Assembly (NCBI GenBank): GCA_014859375.1
Contig: JACUUH010000003.1
Coordinates: 32,394-96,393 of the forward strand
Origin: Gammaproteobacteria bacterium
Lineage (GTDB): Bacteria > Pseudomonadota > Gammaproteobacteria > Nitrosococcales > Methylophagaceae
Reading direction: 5' to 3'
DNA: 64,000 nucleotides
Shown here: piece by piece, positions 26,402-35,347 of the stretch
How the letters are laid out: every line of letters starts with the position of its first letter
Position numbering within the stretch: the stretch's first letter is position 1
Position numbers and translations under genes: made by a program
The notes under the pieces: generated by a model
What the model was told of the DNA's origin: nothing
Seen by the model: the letters and a program-made list of their open reading frames with translations, nothing else
Database searches by the model: none

Positions 26402-28486
26402 CTAACGACCAACGTTAGCTACGATTCTAATTTGTTTATTATCTGGAATTTCGTTGTATGACAGTACATTTAACGCTGGAATAGAATGGCGGATAAAGCG
26501 AGAAATCCATGTTCTTAAACCGGCTTGTACAACCAAGATAGCTGACTCTCCAGCCATTTCTTGTCGTTGTGTAGCATCATTTAAGTTCTTATGCATTCTC
26601 TCAGCCAGTCCTGGTTCTAAACTAGCGCCACCATCACCAGTAGCGTGTAGAGTCTGAAGCAATATCTGTTCCAGTTCAGGGTCTAATGTAATAATTGGCA
26701 GATCTTGTTTTATACCATTGACGTGTTGCACGATAGAATGACTCAAAGCCATACGTGTTGATGCCGTAATTGCTTCAGGATCCGGGTTGCGAACAGCTTG
26801 TTCTGATATCGCTTCGACGATGGTACGAATGTCGCGAATCGGGATATTTTCTTCGAGTAAATTCTGTAGCACTTTTTGAATTCCACCTAAAGGAATGGTG
26901 TCTGGAACCAGACCCTCAACCAGTTTAGGTGCGACTTTGGCCAAATTATCAAGCAGTTGCTGTACTTCTTCACGCCCCAGTAATTCATGAGCGTGTGTTT
27001 GAAGAATTTTGCTCAAATGAGTGGCAATAACCGTATCAACATCAACCACAGTGTAGCCTTGGGCTTGTGCATGTTCACGTTGACTAGGATCTATCCATAC
27101 AGCATCCAGATCAAATGCTGGATCTTTAGCTTTGATGCCATCCAAGTCGCCAAAAACTTGACCCGGATTAATTGCCATCATCCGATCTGGATAAATTTCA
27201 GCTTCACCAAAAGTCACACCAAACAAGGTTATTTGGTAGGCGGTAGGAGATAAATCCAGATTGTCTCTGATATGAACTGGTGGAATAAGAAAACCTAATT
27301 CTTGTGATATTTTTTTACGAATGCCTTTGATTCTATTCATTAATTGACCGCCTTGATTTTTATCGACAAGCGGTATTAAGCGATAGCCAATTTCCAAGCC
27401 GATAGGATCAACAGGACTTAAATCATCCCAACTTAATTCTTTTTGTTCACGTGGTTTTTCGGTTTCAGGTGTAGGTTTGACAAGAGCTGCTGCTGCGACA
27501 GCTTTTTGACGTTGCGCTATCATCCATGCACCGCCGCCGCCAAGTCCCGCCAAGATTAAAAAAGGAATATTGGGCATGCCGGGAATCAAACCCATGCCAC
27601 CGACAATACCTGCCGTAACACCTAAGGTTTTTGGATCATTAAATAGCTGACCAACAATCTGTTCGCCCATATCTTGTTCTTTGGTTGAACGGGTAACGAG
27701 TAAACCAGCGGCTGTTGCCAGTAACAATGACGGTATTTGAGCAACCAGACCATCACCAATAGTTAACAGCGTATAGTTATGTGCGGCTTCGGCAAAACTA
27801 AGATCATGTTGGGCTACACCAATGATAAAGCCACCAATGATATTGATGAATAAGATCAAGATACCAGCGACAGCATCACCACGAACAAATTTACTGGCAC
27901 CATCCATAGAACCATAGAAATCGGACTCTTGCATGATTTCTTCACGACGCATTCTGGCTTGATCCTGATCGATAAGACCGGCATTTAAATCGGCATCAAT
28001 CGCCATTTGTTTACCTGGCATTGAATCCAGGGTGAAACGTGCGCTTACTTCAGCGATACGGGTTGCACCCTTAGTTACCACCACAAAGTTGATAATGACC
28101 AGAATGGCAAATACCACAAAACCAACCGTGTAATTACCACCAATAACGAATTCACCAAATGCCTCGATAACATTACCTGCTGCAGAAGTACCGGTGTGAC
28201 CTTCCATTAATACAATACGGGTTGAAGCGACATTTAACGCCAGGCGAAGCAGGGTTGCGATTAACAGAATACTTGGGAAAGAAGCAAAATGAAGCGGTTT
28301 AAGTACATAGATACTCGCCAACATAATCGTGAGCGATAAGGCGATATTAAAGCTGAATAGTAAATCTAACATGAATGCTGGTAGAGGTATGACCACCATT
28401 GCGAGCAGGGCAACCACCATGACGGGGGCTCCCAGGTTGCCGCTTATCATGGGTTTTAAACGGGCAAAAAGATCATTATTTTCCAT
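26402..28486 (-). CDS. flhA: Flagellar export gate protein FlhA
   Basis: 694 residues. Eight N-terminal membrane segments (to about 330) with the FHIPEP-family motif region RLALNVASTRIVLMEGHTG and GFVVFAILVIINFVVVTKGATRIAEV. Cytoplasmic part (about 360-694) forms the nonameric ring that receives export substrates. It uses the proton-motive force with FlhB and FliPQR. Ends 6 bases before flhB stop on the operon strand side, i.e. closely spaced. Confidence 0.97.
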   Translation of the reverse strand: MENNDLFARLKPMISGNLGAPVMVVALLAMVVIPLPAFMLDLLFSFNIALSLTIMLASIYVLKPLHFASFPSILLIATLLRLALNVASTRIVLMEGHTGTSAAGNVIEAFGEFVIGGNYTVGFVVFAILVIINFVVVTKGATRIAEVSARFTLDSMPGKQMAIDADLNAGLIDQDQARMRREEIMQESDFYGSMDGASKFVRGDAVAGILILFINIIGGFIIGVAQHDLSFAEAAHNYTLLTIGDGLVAQIPSLLLATAAGLLVTRSTKEQDMGEQIVGQLFNDPKTLGVTAGIVGGMGLIPGMPNIPFLILAGLGGGGAWMIAQRQKAVAAAALVKPTPETEKPREQKELSWDDLSPVDPIGLEIGYRLIPLVDKNQGGQLMNRIKGIRKKISQELGFLIPPVHIRDNLDLSPTAYQITLFGVTFGEAEIYPDRMMAINPGQVFGDLDGIKAKDPAFDLDAVWIDPSQREHAQAQGYTVVDVDTVIATHLSKILQTHAHELLGREEVQQLLDNLAKVAPKLVEGLVPDTIPLGGIQKVLQNLLEENIPIRDIRTIVEAISEQAVRNPDPEAITASTRMALSHSIVQHVNGIKQDLPIITLDPELEQILLQTLHATGDGGASLEPGLAERMHKNLNDATQRQEMAGESAILVVQAGLRTWISRFIRHSIPALNVLSYNEIPDNKQIRIVANVGR

Positions 28487-28492
28487 ACAGTT

Positions 28493-29626
28493 TTAATCTC
28501 GTTTTAAGTCATCTGGTATAGGCAGGTCCTCCGGGTTGATGTAGGGCTTATTGCCACCACGGGTATTATAGCGACGCAACTGGAAGACAAACGCTAACAC
28601 TTGGGCTACTGCAATATATAGACCAGATGGGATCTCTTGTCCGATTTCAGTACTAAAATAAACAGCACGAGTCAGTGGTGGTGCCGATAAAACAGGGACT
28701 TTATGGGCTTCACCTACTTGGCGAATTTGTTGTGCAATCAAGTCAGCACCTTTCGCAATCACCACAGGTGCACCTGCACCAGACTGGTCATAACGCAGGG
28801 CTACAGCATAGTGAGTTGGGTTGGTAATAATCACGTCAGCCTGCGGTATATCTTGCATCATACGACGTTGTGACATCTCTATTTGTAGGCGTCTTATCCT
28901 GCCTTTAACTTCGGGATTACCATCCGTTTCTTTGCTTTCATCCTTGACTTCTTGCTTGGTCATTTTGAGTTGACGAGTGTGATTCCAGTGTTGAAATGGC
29001 ACATCAATCAAAGCAATGAGGATGAGACTACTTGAGATAGCTAAAAACACCCATACAATCAAATAACCCAGATCAGCCATCGCGACATTGACCTCTTGCT
29101 TTCCGAGCGTCAATAATTGGTCACGTAAACTCCATAAAATTAATGTTGAAATGACACCAATTAAAATGAATTTACCTAAGGCCTTAGCCAGTTCAATTAA
29201 ACCTTGTGGACCCAAAATACGTTTTATTCCCTTAATGGGGTCCAATTTATCTAATTTGACCCCCATTGCTTGTGCTGAAAAATTCCAGCCACCGATACTT
29301 GCTGGTGCAATCAATGCTGCCAGTACAGTAATCGCCAGGAATGTACCAACATCTAATGCGACAGTATTAAGTGAATATAAAAAATGGTGGGCAATAGCGG
29401 CAGGGTCAAACAGTTCTTTACGACTAAAACTGAACGATTTAATCATTACTTCAGCGACACTACGGACGATTTTTTCACCGATAAAAAGCATAGCAACAGC
29501 ACTGGCAATCAATACAATAACTGTTGTGAACTCTCTTGAGCGTGGAACTTGACCCTTTTCTCGTGCGTCATTAAGCCGCTTGGAAGAGGGCTGTTCCGTT
29601 TTTTCTTGTCCAGATTCCTCAGCCAT
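28493..29626 (-). CDS. flhB: Flagellar export switch protein FlhB
   Basis: 377 residues: four membrane segments (about 32-52, 90-112, 148-168, 188-210) and a cytoplasmic domain with the self-cleaving NPTH at 269-272 (DVIITNPTHYAVAL). Start MAEESGQEKTEQPSSKRLNDAR is typical. Controls the switch from hook to filament substrates together with FliK. Overlaps fliR by 8 bases. A short FlhB-like paralogue lies at 12812-13099. Confidence 0.97.
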   Translation of the reverse strand: MAEESGQEKTEQPSSKRLNDAREKGQVPRSREFTTVIVLIASAVAMLFIGEKIVRSVAEVMIKSFSFSRKELFDPAAIAHHFLYSLNTVALDVGTFLAITVLAALIAPASIGGWNFSAQAMGVKLDKLDPIKGIKRILGPQGLIELAKALGKFILIGVISTLILWSLRDQLLTLGKQEVNVAMADLGYLIVWVFLAISSSLILIALIDVPFQHWNHTRQLKMTKQEVKDESKETDGNPEVKGRIRRLQIEMSQRRMMQDIPQADVIITNPTHYAVALRYDQSGAGAPVVIAKGADLIAQQIRQVGEAHKVPVLSAPPLTRAVYFSTEIGQEIPSGLYIAVAQVLAFVFQLRRYNTRGGNKPYINPEDLPIPDDLKRD

Positions 29627-30401
29627 ACGGTTGCACCAATAAACGCACCATTTGCAACATGTGATCGGTCATTTCAACAAAATGATCCGATACATTGGGC
29701 AGGGTGATTATCATAATGGCAAACCCAAGAATAATGGTCATAGGAAAGCCGATAGAAAAGGGACTAATTTGGGGTGCTGCTCGCGATAAGATGCCAAAAG
29801 CCAGATTGACACAGATAAGTGATCCGATTGCAGGTAGCGCGATAATGACACCTGCTGCATACATCCAACTTGCTTGCGCAACAAAATCACGAAAACTGGT
29901 GTGTGGTAAGCCAATAGGTGAGATTGGCAATGTTACAAAACTTTCGACCAACACTTGAATTAAAATGAGGTGACCATTCAAACTAAGAAAGACCAGCGTG
30001 ACGAATATCAAATAGAATTGACTGATAACGGGCACTGTTGTGCCATTTTGAGGATCTACCATAGAGGCAAAACCAAGTCCCATTTGCATCGCGATAATTT
30101 GTCCGGCGATGATGAAGGCATTAATTAATAATTGCAGCATTAAACCCATAGCAACACCAATCAGGATCTGTTGAGCAACAATTAGTAAACTGGTCGCACT
30201 CAGCGGATCAACTGCCGGTGGAAGGTTTGGAATGGCTGGAATAATAACAATGCTAATGGCAATAGCTAATATCAGTCGAGATCGCATATTAACAAAGTTA
30301 CTGCTGAAAATAGGTGCCGCCATTAACATGGCCGTGATTCGAAAAAAAGGCCAGATGTAACTTCCAATTAAGCCGGTTATTTCAGCAGTGGAAAATTCCA
30401 T
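29619..30401 (-). CDS. fliR: Flagellar export protein FliR
   Basis: 260 residues with six membrane segments. Family features: IWPFFRITAMLMAAPIFSS near the N-terminus, GEIIGLQMG-like segment here AGQIIAMQMGLGFASMVDPQNG (about residues 94-115) and VNLAFGILSRAAPQISPFSIGFP near 200. Part of the FliPQR export pore. Lies 4 bases after fliQ. Confidence 0.96.
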   Translation of the reverse strand: MEFSTAEITGLIGSYIWPFFRITAMLMAAPIFSSNFVNMRSRLILAIAISIVIIPAIPNLPPAVDPLSATSLLIVAQQILIGVAMGLMLQLLINAFIIAGQIIAMQMGLGFASMVDPQNGTTVPVISQFYLIFVTLVFLSLNGHLILIQVLVESFVTLPISPIGLPHTSFRDFVAQASWMYAAGVIIALPAIGSLICVNLAFGILSRAAPQISPFSIGFPMTIILGFAIMIITLPNVSDHFVEMTDHMLQMVRLLVQPYG

Positions 30402-30405
30402 GATG

Positions 30406-30675
30406 TTAGCCGATTAGAAAGGGAATATCTTCGAAAACACGTTGGGCATAGCCCGTAATTAAACTGAGCATCCATGGGCCTGCCATCACTAATACTAATA
30501 TGGTAACCAGTAGTTTTGGTATAAAACTGAGTGTTTGTTCATTAATGGAGGTTGCGGCTTGAAACATACTGACAAGCAGACCAACAAATAATGCTGGTAA
30601 TAAGATGACCGCTATCAATAACGTGATGACGTACAAGGTTTGTTGCATGATGGTGAGAACGGTTTCAGGTGTCAT
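30406..30675 (-). CDS. fliQ: Flagellar export protein FliQ
   Basis: 89 residues, exactly the family length, from the ATG at 30675 (MTPETVLTIMQQTLYVI). The frame is open to 30723 but the extra 16 residues would lie inside fliP and are not FliQ-like. Two membrane hairpin helices (about 15-38 and 50-75) with INEQTLSFIPKLL between them. Two bases separate it from fliP. Confidence 0.96.
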   Translation of the reverse strand: MTPETVLTIMQQTLYVITLLIAVILLPALFVGLLVSMFQAATSINEQTLSFIPKLLVTILVLVMAGPWMLSLITGYAQRVFEDIPFLIG

Positions 30676-30677
30676 AA

Positions 30678-31415
30678 TTAAACGTAAAAGCTCGAAGCCA
30701 GGGTACCCATTAATAATGCCCAACCATCAATAAGTACAAATAACATCAGTTTAAAGGGCAGTGAAATCAGCATCGGAGATAACATCATCATACCCATAGC
30801 CATTAAAACACTGGCCACGACCAAATCAATAATCAAGAAAGGTATAAAAATCAAAAATCCGATTTGAAATGCAGTTTTTAGCTCGCTCGTTACAAAAGAT
30901 GGCAGTAATAAACTAAACGGCACATCTTGTGATGTTTCTAGCTCAGCGTGGCCGGCAATGGTTGAAAATAACTGTAAATCACTTTCTCTTGTTTGAGCTA
31001 ACATAAAGTGTTTAAAAGGATCAGAGGCTTTTTCTAACGCCGCTGTTACCTCAATCTCACCATCAAGATAAGGCTTAACACCATCTTGATAGGCGGTATC
31101 AAACACCGGATGCATAATAAAAAAAGTCAAAAATAAGGATAGACCTATTAATACTTGATTGGATGGTGTCGATTGCACACCCATCGCTTGTCTTAAGATC
31201 GATAACACAATGATGATACGAGTGAATGATGTCATCATGATTAACGCAGCGGGTAATAGCGTTAATGCGGTCATCAACGCTAGAATTTGCAAGGTAACAG
31301 TATAACTTTCGCCGCCATCCTCTGCTGTAGTGACGGTCAAAGCAGGTACACCTGGTTCAGCGCTGACTAATGTTGGCAATAAAGCCAGGATCAATAACAA
31401 AATGAGTCGGATCAT
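30678..31415 (-). CDS. fliP: Flagellar export protein FliP
   Basis: 245 residues, with a cleavable signal peptide ([19 protein letters not shown]) as in other FliP proteins. Then [32 protein letters not shown] segment (about 55-82), [15 protein letters not shown] and the C-terminal [20 protein letters not shown]. Pentamer forming the entrance of the export pore. Overlaps fliO by four bases. Confidence 0.97.
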   Translation of the reverse strand: MIRLILLLILALLPTLVSAEPGVPALTVTTAEDGGESYTVTLQILALMTALTLLPAALIMMTSFTRIIIVLSILRQAMGVQSTPSNQVLIGLSLFLTFFIMHPVFDTAYQDGVKPYLDGEIEVTAALEKASDPFKHFMLAQTRESDLQLFSTIAGHAELETSQDVPFSLLLPSFVTSELKTAFQIGFLIFIPFLIIDLVVASVLMAMGMMMLSPMLISLPFKLMLFVLIDGWALLMGTLASSFYV

Positions 31416-31858
31416 GATTGTCCTCGTTGTTGCAGGATCTGTTGTAAGCGTTCACCGAAATTTGGATTGTTTGACTCTGCTTTGTTAGCAACGAGCGGTG
31501 ATTCTAATACATGAAGTGTTTGTATTTGATGTGCTGTTACACCCACTAAAATTTGTTGCTCACCTACTTGTAATAGCATGGCACGTTCACGTGGACCTAA
31601 AGACAGTCCAGCAATAATTCGCAGTTGACCATTGGCACTGCTGGTAAAGCGATTCGTACGTCGCAGCAACCATGCCACAACGGCAATAGTAGCTAAAACC
31701 AATAATAATCCGAATAAGGTTTCAAGCAATGTTGAGGCAGTGACCGGTGATGATAATGATTTTGTTGGATTAAGCGAGTCACTAGTCTCAGCCGCGATGA
31801 CCAGCTGAGAGCACAGCGCTAATAATGAAAAAAGAATAAAAACAGACTTAATTTTCAT
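31412..31858 (-). CDS. fliO: Flagellar biosynthesis protein FliO
   Basis: 148 residues: signal-like N-terminus (to AIA at about 22), one membrane helix (about 45-66, [20 protein letters not shown]) and a small cytoplasmic domain with [30 protein letters not shown], typical of FliO, which assists FliP assembly. Overlaps fliN by one base. Confidence 0.94.
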   Translation of the reverse strand: MKIKSVFILFSLLALCSQLVIAAETSDSLNPTKSLSSPVTASTLLETLFGLLLVLATIAVVAWLLRRTNRFTSSANGQLRIIAGLSLGPRERAMLLQVGEQQILVGVTAHQIQTLHVLESPLVANKAESNNPNFGERLQQILQQRGQS

Positions 31859-32316
31859 TAGCGTAATTTTTTTATACGTTCATCAGCACTGATAACATCG
31901 GTTAGACGAATACCAAATTTATCGTTGACTACAACCACTTCGCCGTGGGCAATCAGTGTGTCATTAACTAATACATCCATCGGTTCACCCGCTAAACGGT
32001 CCAGTTCAACTACTGAACCTTGGCTTAGTTGCAGCAAGTTACGGATATTGATTTGTGTTCGCCCTATTTCCATCGAAATGGTAACAGGAATGTCTAACAC
32101 CATATCTAAATCCATATCTTTGAAATTACGTGGTGCTGCATCATCATCCAATTTTGTGACTGGAGCTGGATTGGCTTGATGAGCTGAGTTCGCTTCTTCC
32201 TGGGCTTGTTCCTCAAGTGCTGCTGCCCAAGGATCGTCTTCAACCGTACCTTGTTCTTCTAAAGCTGCTGCCCATTCATCAGCGACATCTTGATCTGTTG
32301 TATTATCTTCACTCAT
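31858..32316 (-). CDS. fliN: Flagellar motor switch protein FliN
   Basis: 152 residues. The C-terminal SpoA domain (about 70-150: MVLDIPVTISMEIGRTQINIRNLLQLSQGSVVELDRLAGEPMDV in character) builds the C-ring. The N-terminal extension repeats an acidic-aromatic motif, EWAAALEEQ (15-23) and PWAAALEEQ (29-37). Such DEWAAAL motifs in FliN N-termini bind FliH. Start overlaps fliM stop by four bases. Confidence 0.96.
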   Translation of the reverse strand: MSEDNTTDQDVADEWAAALEEQGTVEDDPWAAALEEQAQEEANSAHQANPAPVTKLDDDAAPRNFKDMDLDMVLDIPVTISMEIGRTQINIRNLLQLSQGSVVELDRLAGEPMDVLVNDTLIAHGEVVVVNDKFGIRLTDVISADERIKKLR

Positions 32317-33332
32317 GATTTTTTACTCTTCAGTAACTTAAAGTTTGGCGTGGTATCTTTCGGATGTTGGATTAATTCAGTAATTTTTAAAGCAGATTTA
32401 TCGTTATGTTCACCAAATGTACATTTGAACATAGGGATTTTTTCGACTTTTGCTGTAACTGTGTCAGGCATCGTTATTGGAATGATATCGCCTGCTTTTA
32501 GTTTTAACACGTTTCGTAAATTCATCTCAACCTGAGTCAGCTCGGCGCTTAGATTTACATCGGCCATCAGTATCTCTTCACGCATTGATTTACTCCAGCG
32601 ACCATCATCACTACTTCGATCGCTTTGTAAACCAGTATCGAGCAATTCTCGAATAGGCTCTAACATTGAATAGGGTAAGGTAATATGTAAATCACCACCA
32701 CCACCATCTAACTCAATATGAAATGTCGAAATGACGACAACTTCACTTGGACTGACAATGTTTGCAAATTGAGGATTGACTTCATGATTAACAAATTTAT
32801 ATTCAACTGGCATAACTGGAGACCATGCTTCGGTTAAATCTTTGAAGCAGATTTGCAACACCATATTGATGACGCGGAGTTCGGTGGCAGTAAATTCACG
32901 TCCTTCTATTCGAGCCTGAAAACGACCTTCACCACCAAAGTAATTATCAAGAATACTGAACACAAGTTTTGGTTCAAACACAATTAGGCCGGTACCACGA
33001 AGTGGGCTGAATGTGATTAAGTTGAGGCTGGTCGGTACAAATAATGTGTGGATGTATTCTGAGAATTTCATGATTTGTACGCCACCGACTGATATCTCAG
33101 CAGAGCGACGCAGCATATTGAATAAACTAATTCTTAGATAACGACCAAAGCGTTCATTAACCATCTCAAGTGTTGGCATACGACCGCGAATAATACGGTC
33201 TTCATTGCCAAAGCTATATCCACGAATACCCTCTGGTTCAGTGTCATCTATGTCGGTTTCAATATCACCGCCACCCATACCATTAAGTAGGGCATCGACT
33301 TCATCTTGAGAAAGTATATCGTGAACGGCCAT
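32313..33332 (-). CDS. fliM: Flagellar motor switch protein FliM
   Basis: 339 residues. N-terminal CheY-P-binding peptide DILSQDEVDALLNG (5-18), CheC-like middle domain with GGxG-type FliG contact (NYFGGEGRFQARIEGREFT) and C-terminal SpoA domain (about 255-330). It is the binding target of the CheY encoded in the same cluster. 2 bases from fliL. Confidence 0.97.
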   Translation of the reverse strand: MAVHDILSQDEVDALLNGMGGGDIETDIDDTEPEGIRGYSFGNEDRIIRGRMPTLEMVNERFGRYLRISLFNMLRRSAEISVGGVQIMKFSEYIHTLFVPTSLNLITFSPLRGTGLIVFEPKLVFSILDNYFGGEGRFQARIEGREFTATELRVINMVLQICFKDLTEAWSPVMPVEYKFVNHEVNPQFANIVSPSEVVVISTFHIELDGGGGDLHITLPYSMLEPIRELLDTGLQSDRSSDDGRWSKSMREEILMADVNLSAELTQVEMNLRNVLKLKAGDIIPITMPDTVTAKVEKIPMFKCTFGEHNDKSALKITELIQHPKDTTPNFKLLKSKKS

Positions 33333-33334
33333 AA

Positions 33335-33838
33335 CTATTGCATCAAAAAGCTAGTGAAATAAACTGCTTCTAACTGCCCATTCGTACCCTGGGTTTTGAG
33401 AATGTCATTGATCTTAGCTAATACTTTTTCTTGTAATGCTTTGGTGCCAACAGTATTAAGTTCATCAAAATTTTGATCATATAACAGTAATAACAGTTCA
33501 TGTTGTATAGCGGGTAGATTAAGTGAAAAGCTATCAATTACTGATTGATCACGCGCCATTACTTTTAATTTGACTTGTAAGTAACGAACAGCGCCATTAC
33601 TTTGCTTGGAAAAATTAACGATAAAAGGGGCATCAACGCTAGAATAGATAGGAGTAGCTTTGGGTTTAGCTGCTGTTTCTGTTGTGTCGTTTTCAGGTTC
33701 AGCATTATCATCGCCCATCAAAAACATTGCTCCAACGCCAATAAGCGCTAAAACAAGTACAGCGATGATAATAATCAATAATTTTGGGTTGCCACCAGCT
33801 TTTTCTGCAACCTCAATATCGTCTTTTGTTTCCGCCAT
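33335..33838 (-). CDS. fliL: FliL, stator-associated flagellar protein
   Basis: 167 residues: short cytoplasmic start, one membrane helix (about 22-43), Asp/Glu/Thr-rich linker (about 45-65) and a periplasmic stomatin-like FliL domain (APFIVNFSKQSNGAVRYLQVKLKVMARDQSVIDSF ... AVYFTSFLMQ). FliL rings surround stator units. GGAGACC precedes the start. A second FliL-type gene lies 51 bases upstream. Confidence 0.95.
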   Translation of the reverse strand: MAETKDDIEVAEKAGGNPKLLIIIIAVLVLALIGVGAMFLMGDDNAEPENDTTETAAKPKATPIYSSVDAPFIVNFSKQSNGAVRYLQVKLKVMARDQSVIDSFSLNLPAIQHELLLLLYDQNFDELNTVGTKALQEKVLAKINDILKTQGTNGQLEAVYFTSFLMQ

Positions 33839-33889
33839 TTAAATGGTCTCCGTTATCTATGTTGATTGTTTAAGCAATATATGTGCCGA

Positions 33890-34321
33890 TTATTGCAAGA
33901 TGAAACTGGTGAAATACACCCCTTCAAGCTTATCGTTACCAGTTTCTTGTTTCAGTAGCGTTTTGATTGTCGTCGCTGCTTGGTCTTGAATAGCTCGTCT
34001 ACCTTCAACGGAGCTGACGGATCCGAGAGATTGTGTGGTGAATAGTGTTAATAGCGCATCTTGCAGCATAGGTAAGTTGAGTTCGGCATTATCAATGACG
34101 GTCTGATCGTATGACATGATGGAAACTTTGACCTGAAGATAACGTGCAGTGTCATTGCTTTGGCGTAGAAAATTGATTGTAAATGGTTCAGGGAAAGCAT
34201 AATAAATTGGCTTTTTGGGATTGGCATCCTTGTCAGCAGCCCAACTTGCGGTCGCGCCAAGCTGGATAAAAGACAAAACCAGTGATAACAAAATAAGCTT
34301 GATAAAATACGTGCGCGTCAT
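33890..34321 (-). CDS. Second FliL-type protein, apparently secreted rather than anchored
   Basis: 143 residues with the same periplasmic domain as the neighbouring FliL (EPFTINFLRQSNDTARYLQVKVSIMSYDQTVIDNAELNLPMLQD ... GVYFTSFILQ in character). The N-terminus, MTRTYFIKLILLSLVLSFIQLGATASWA, looks like a cleavable signal peptide (ASWA then AD) instead of the charged-start membrane anchor of FliL. AGGAG lies 11 bases ahead of the ATG. First gene of the long flagellar operon on this strand, where a fliK stands in Pseudomonas-type clusters. Could be a soluble periplasmic partner of the stator ring. Confidence 0.85.
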   Translation of the reverse strand: MTRTYFIKLILLSLVLSFIQLGATASWAADKDANPKKPIYYAFPEPFTINFLRQSNDTARYLQVKVSIMSYDQTVIDNAELNLPMLQDALLTLFTTQSLGSVSSVEGRRAIQDQAATTIKTLLKQETGNDKLEGVYFTSFILQ

Positions 34322-34435
34322 TGCTTGATATACTCCTGATAGGATTTTAATACGATAGCGATTTTTAAAGGTAAGATTATGACAAGCTTAGCCTTATGAT
34401 GAAAGTGGTGTGAAAAAATTGATGAGAAAAATTAA

Positions 34436-35311
34436 ATGAACAGCAAACATAAAATGACAAAAACAGGGTGGGATAGCGTGGTCACTTTGCCGCAATATAT
34501 CATTCCTCATCATCTATTATCATTGGCAATGTATGCACTTACACGAACTGAAATAGCCTGGTTTAAAAATCTATTTATCCGTTTCATTGTTAAACAGTAT
34601 AAGGTTAATGTAGCAGAAGCCGCTCAAACTGATTTAAATCGTTTTCCCAGTTTTAATGCTTTTTTTACTCGTGAATTACGAACTGGTGCACGAACTATAG
34701 CGCAAGGTCAACATACCGTTGTGTCACCTGTTGATGGGGTAATCAGTCAGCTTGGTCCGATTAAAGCTGGCCAAATCGTGCAAGCGAAAGGCTTTGATTA
34801 CAGTGTTTTAAGCTTGTTGGCTGGCGATGTTGCGCTCGCAAATGAGTTTGAACAGGGCCAATTTGCAACGATTTATCTTTCGCCAAGAGATTATCATCGC
34901 ATTCATATGCCATTGACTGGCACATTACGTGAAATGATCTATGTTCCCGGCAAATTATTTTCGGTTAGCCCCAGAACTGCACGGACTGTACCTGATTTAT
35001 TTGCTCGTAATGAACGTGTTATTACCGTTTTTGATACAGAGCAAGGGCCATTGGTGGTCGTTTTAGTTGGCGCTATCTTTGTTGGTAGTATGGAAACCGT
35101 TTGGGCTGGTCAAATAACACCACCGTATGGCAAGAAAATACAGCGATGGACATATAATGACGCAGCAACCATCACCCTAAATAAAGGTGAAGAATTAGGT
35201 CGTTTTAACATGGGATCAACGGTCGTTATGTTATTGCCGAAACAATCAGCGTTATTCTTATCTCGCTGGTCGGCACAATCACCGATTCAATTAGGTCAGG
35301 CGATGAATTGA
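34436..35311 (+). CDS. psd: Phosphatidylserine decarboxylase
   Basis: Makes phosphatidylethanolamine from phosphatidylserine; 291 residues. Conserved parts: FNAFFTRELRTGAR (about 64-77), SPVDGVISQLG with catalytic Asp (about 97-107), FATIYLSPRDYHRIHMP with the catalytic His (about 142-158) and the self-cleavage site near the C-terminus reading MGST (FNMGSTVVMLLP) where LGST is usual. Cleavage at Ser would create the pyruvoyl group and a short alpha chain. Divergent from the flagellar operon. Shine-Dalgarno is weak; an alternative ATG lies six codons in. Confidence 0.95.
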   Translation: MNSKHKMTKTGWDSVVTLPQYIIPHHLLSLAMYALTRTEIAWFKNLFIRFIVKQYKVNVAEAAQTDLNRFPSFNAFFTRELRTGARTIAQGQHTVVSPVDGVISQLGPIKAGQIVQAKGFDYSVLSLLAGDVALANEFEQGQFATIYLSPRDYHRIHMPLTGTLREMIYVPGKLFSVSPRTARTVPDLFARNERVITVFDTEQGPLVVVLVGAIFVGSMETVWAGQITPPYGKKIQRWTYNDAATITLNKGEELGRFNMGSTVVMLLPKQSALFLSRWSAQSPIQLGQAMN

Positions 35312-35347
35312 TTTAATTTAATACAATGTTGGGAGAGAGGTAATGAT

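Noticed and set aside
34322..34435. Sigma-54 (TGGCA-N7-TGC) or sigma-28 promoter ahead of the flagellar operon
   Set aside because: No acceptable match on the minus strand; GCCGATAA-like words found elsewhere lie inside genes without a partner TAAA box.
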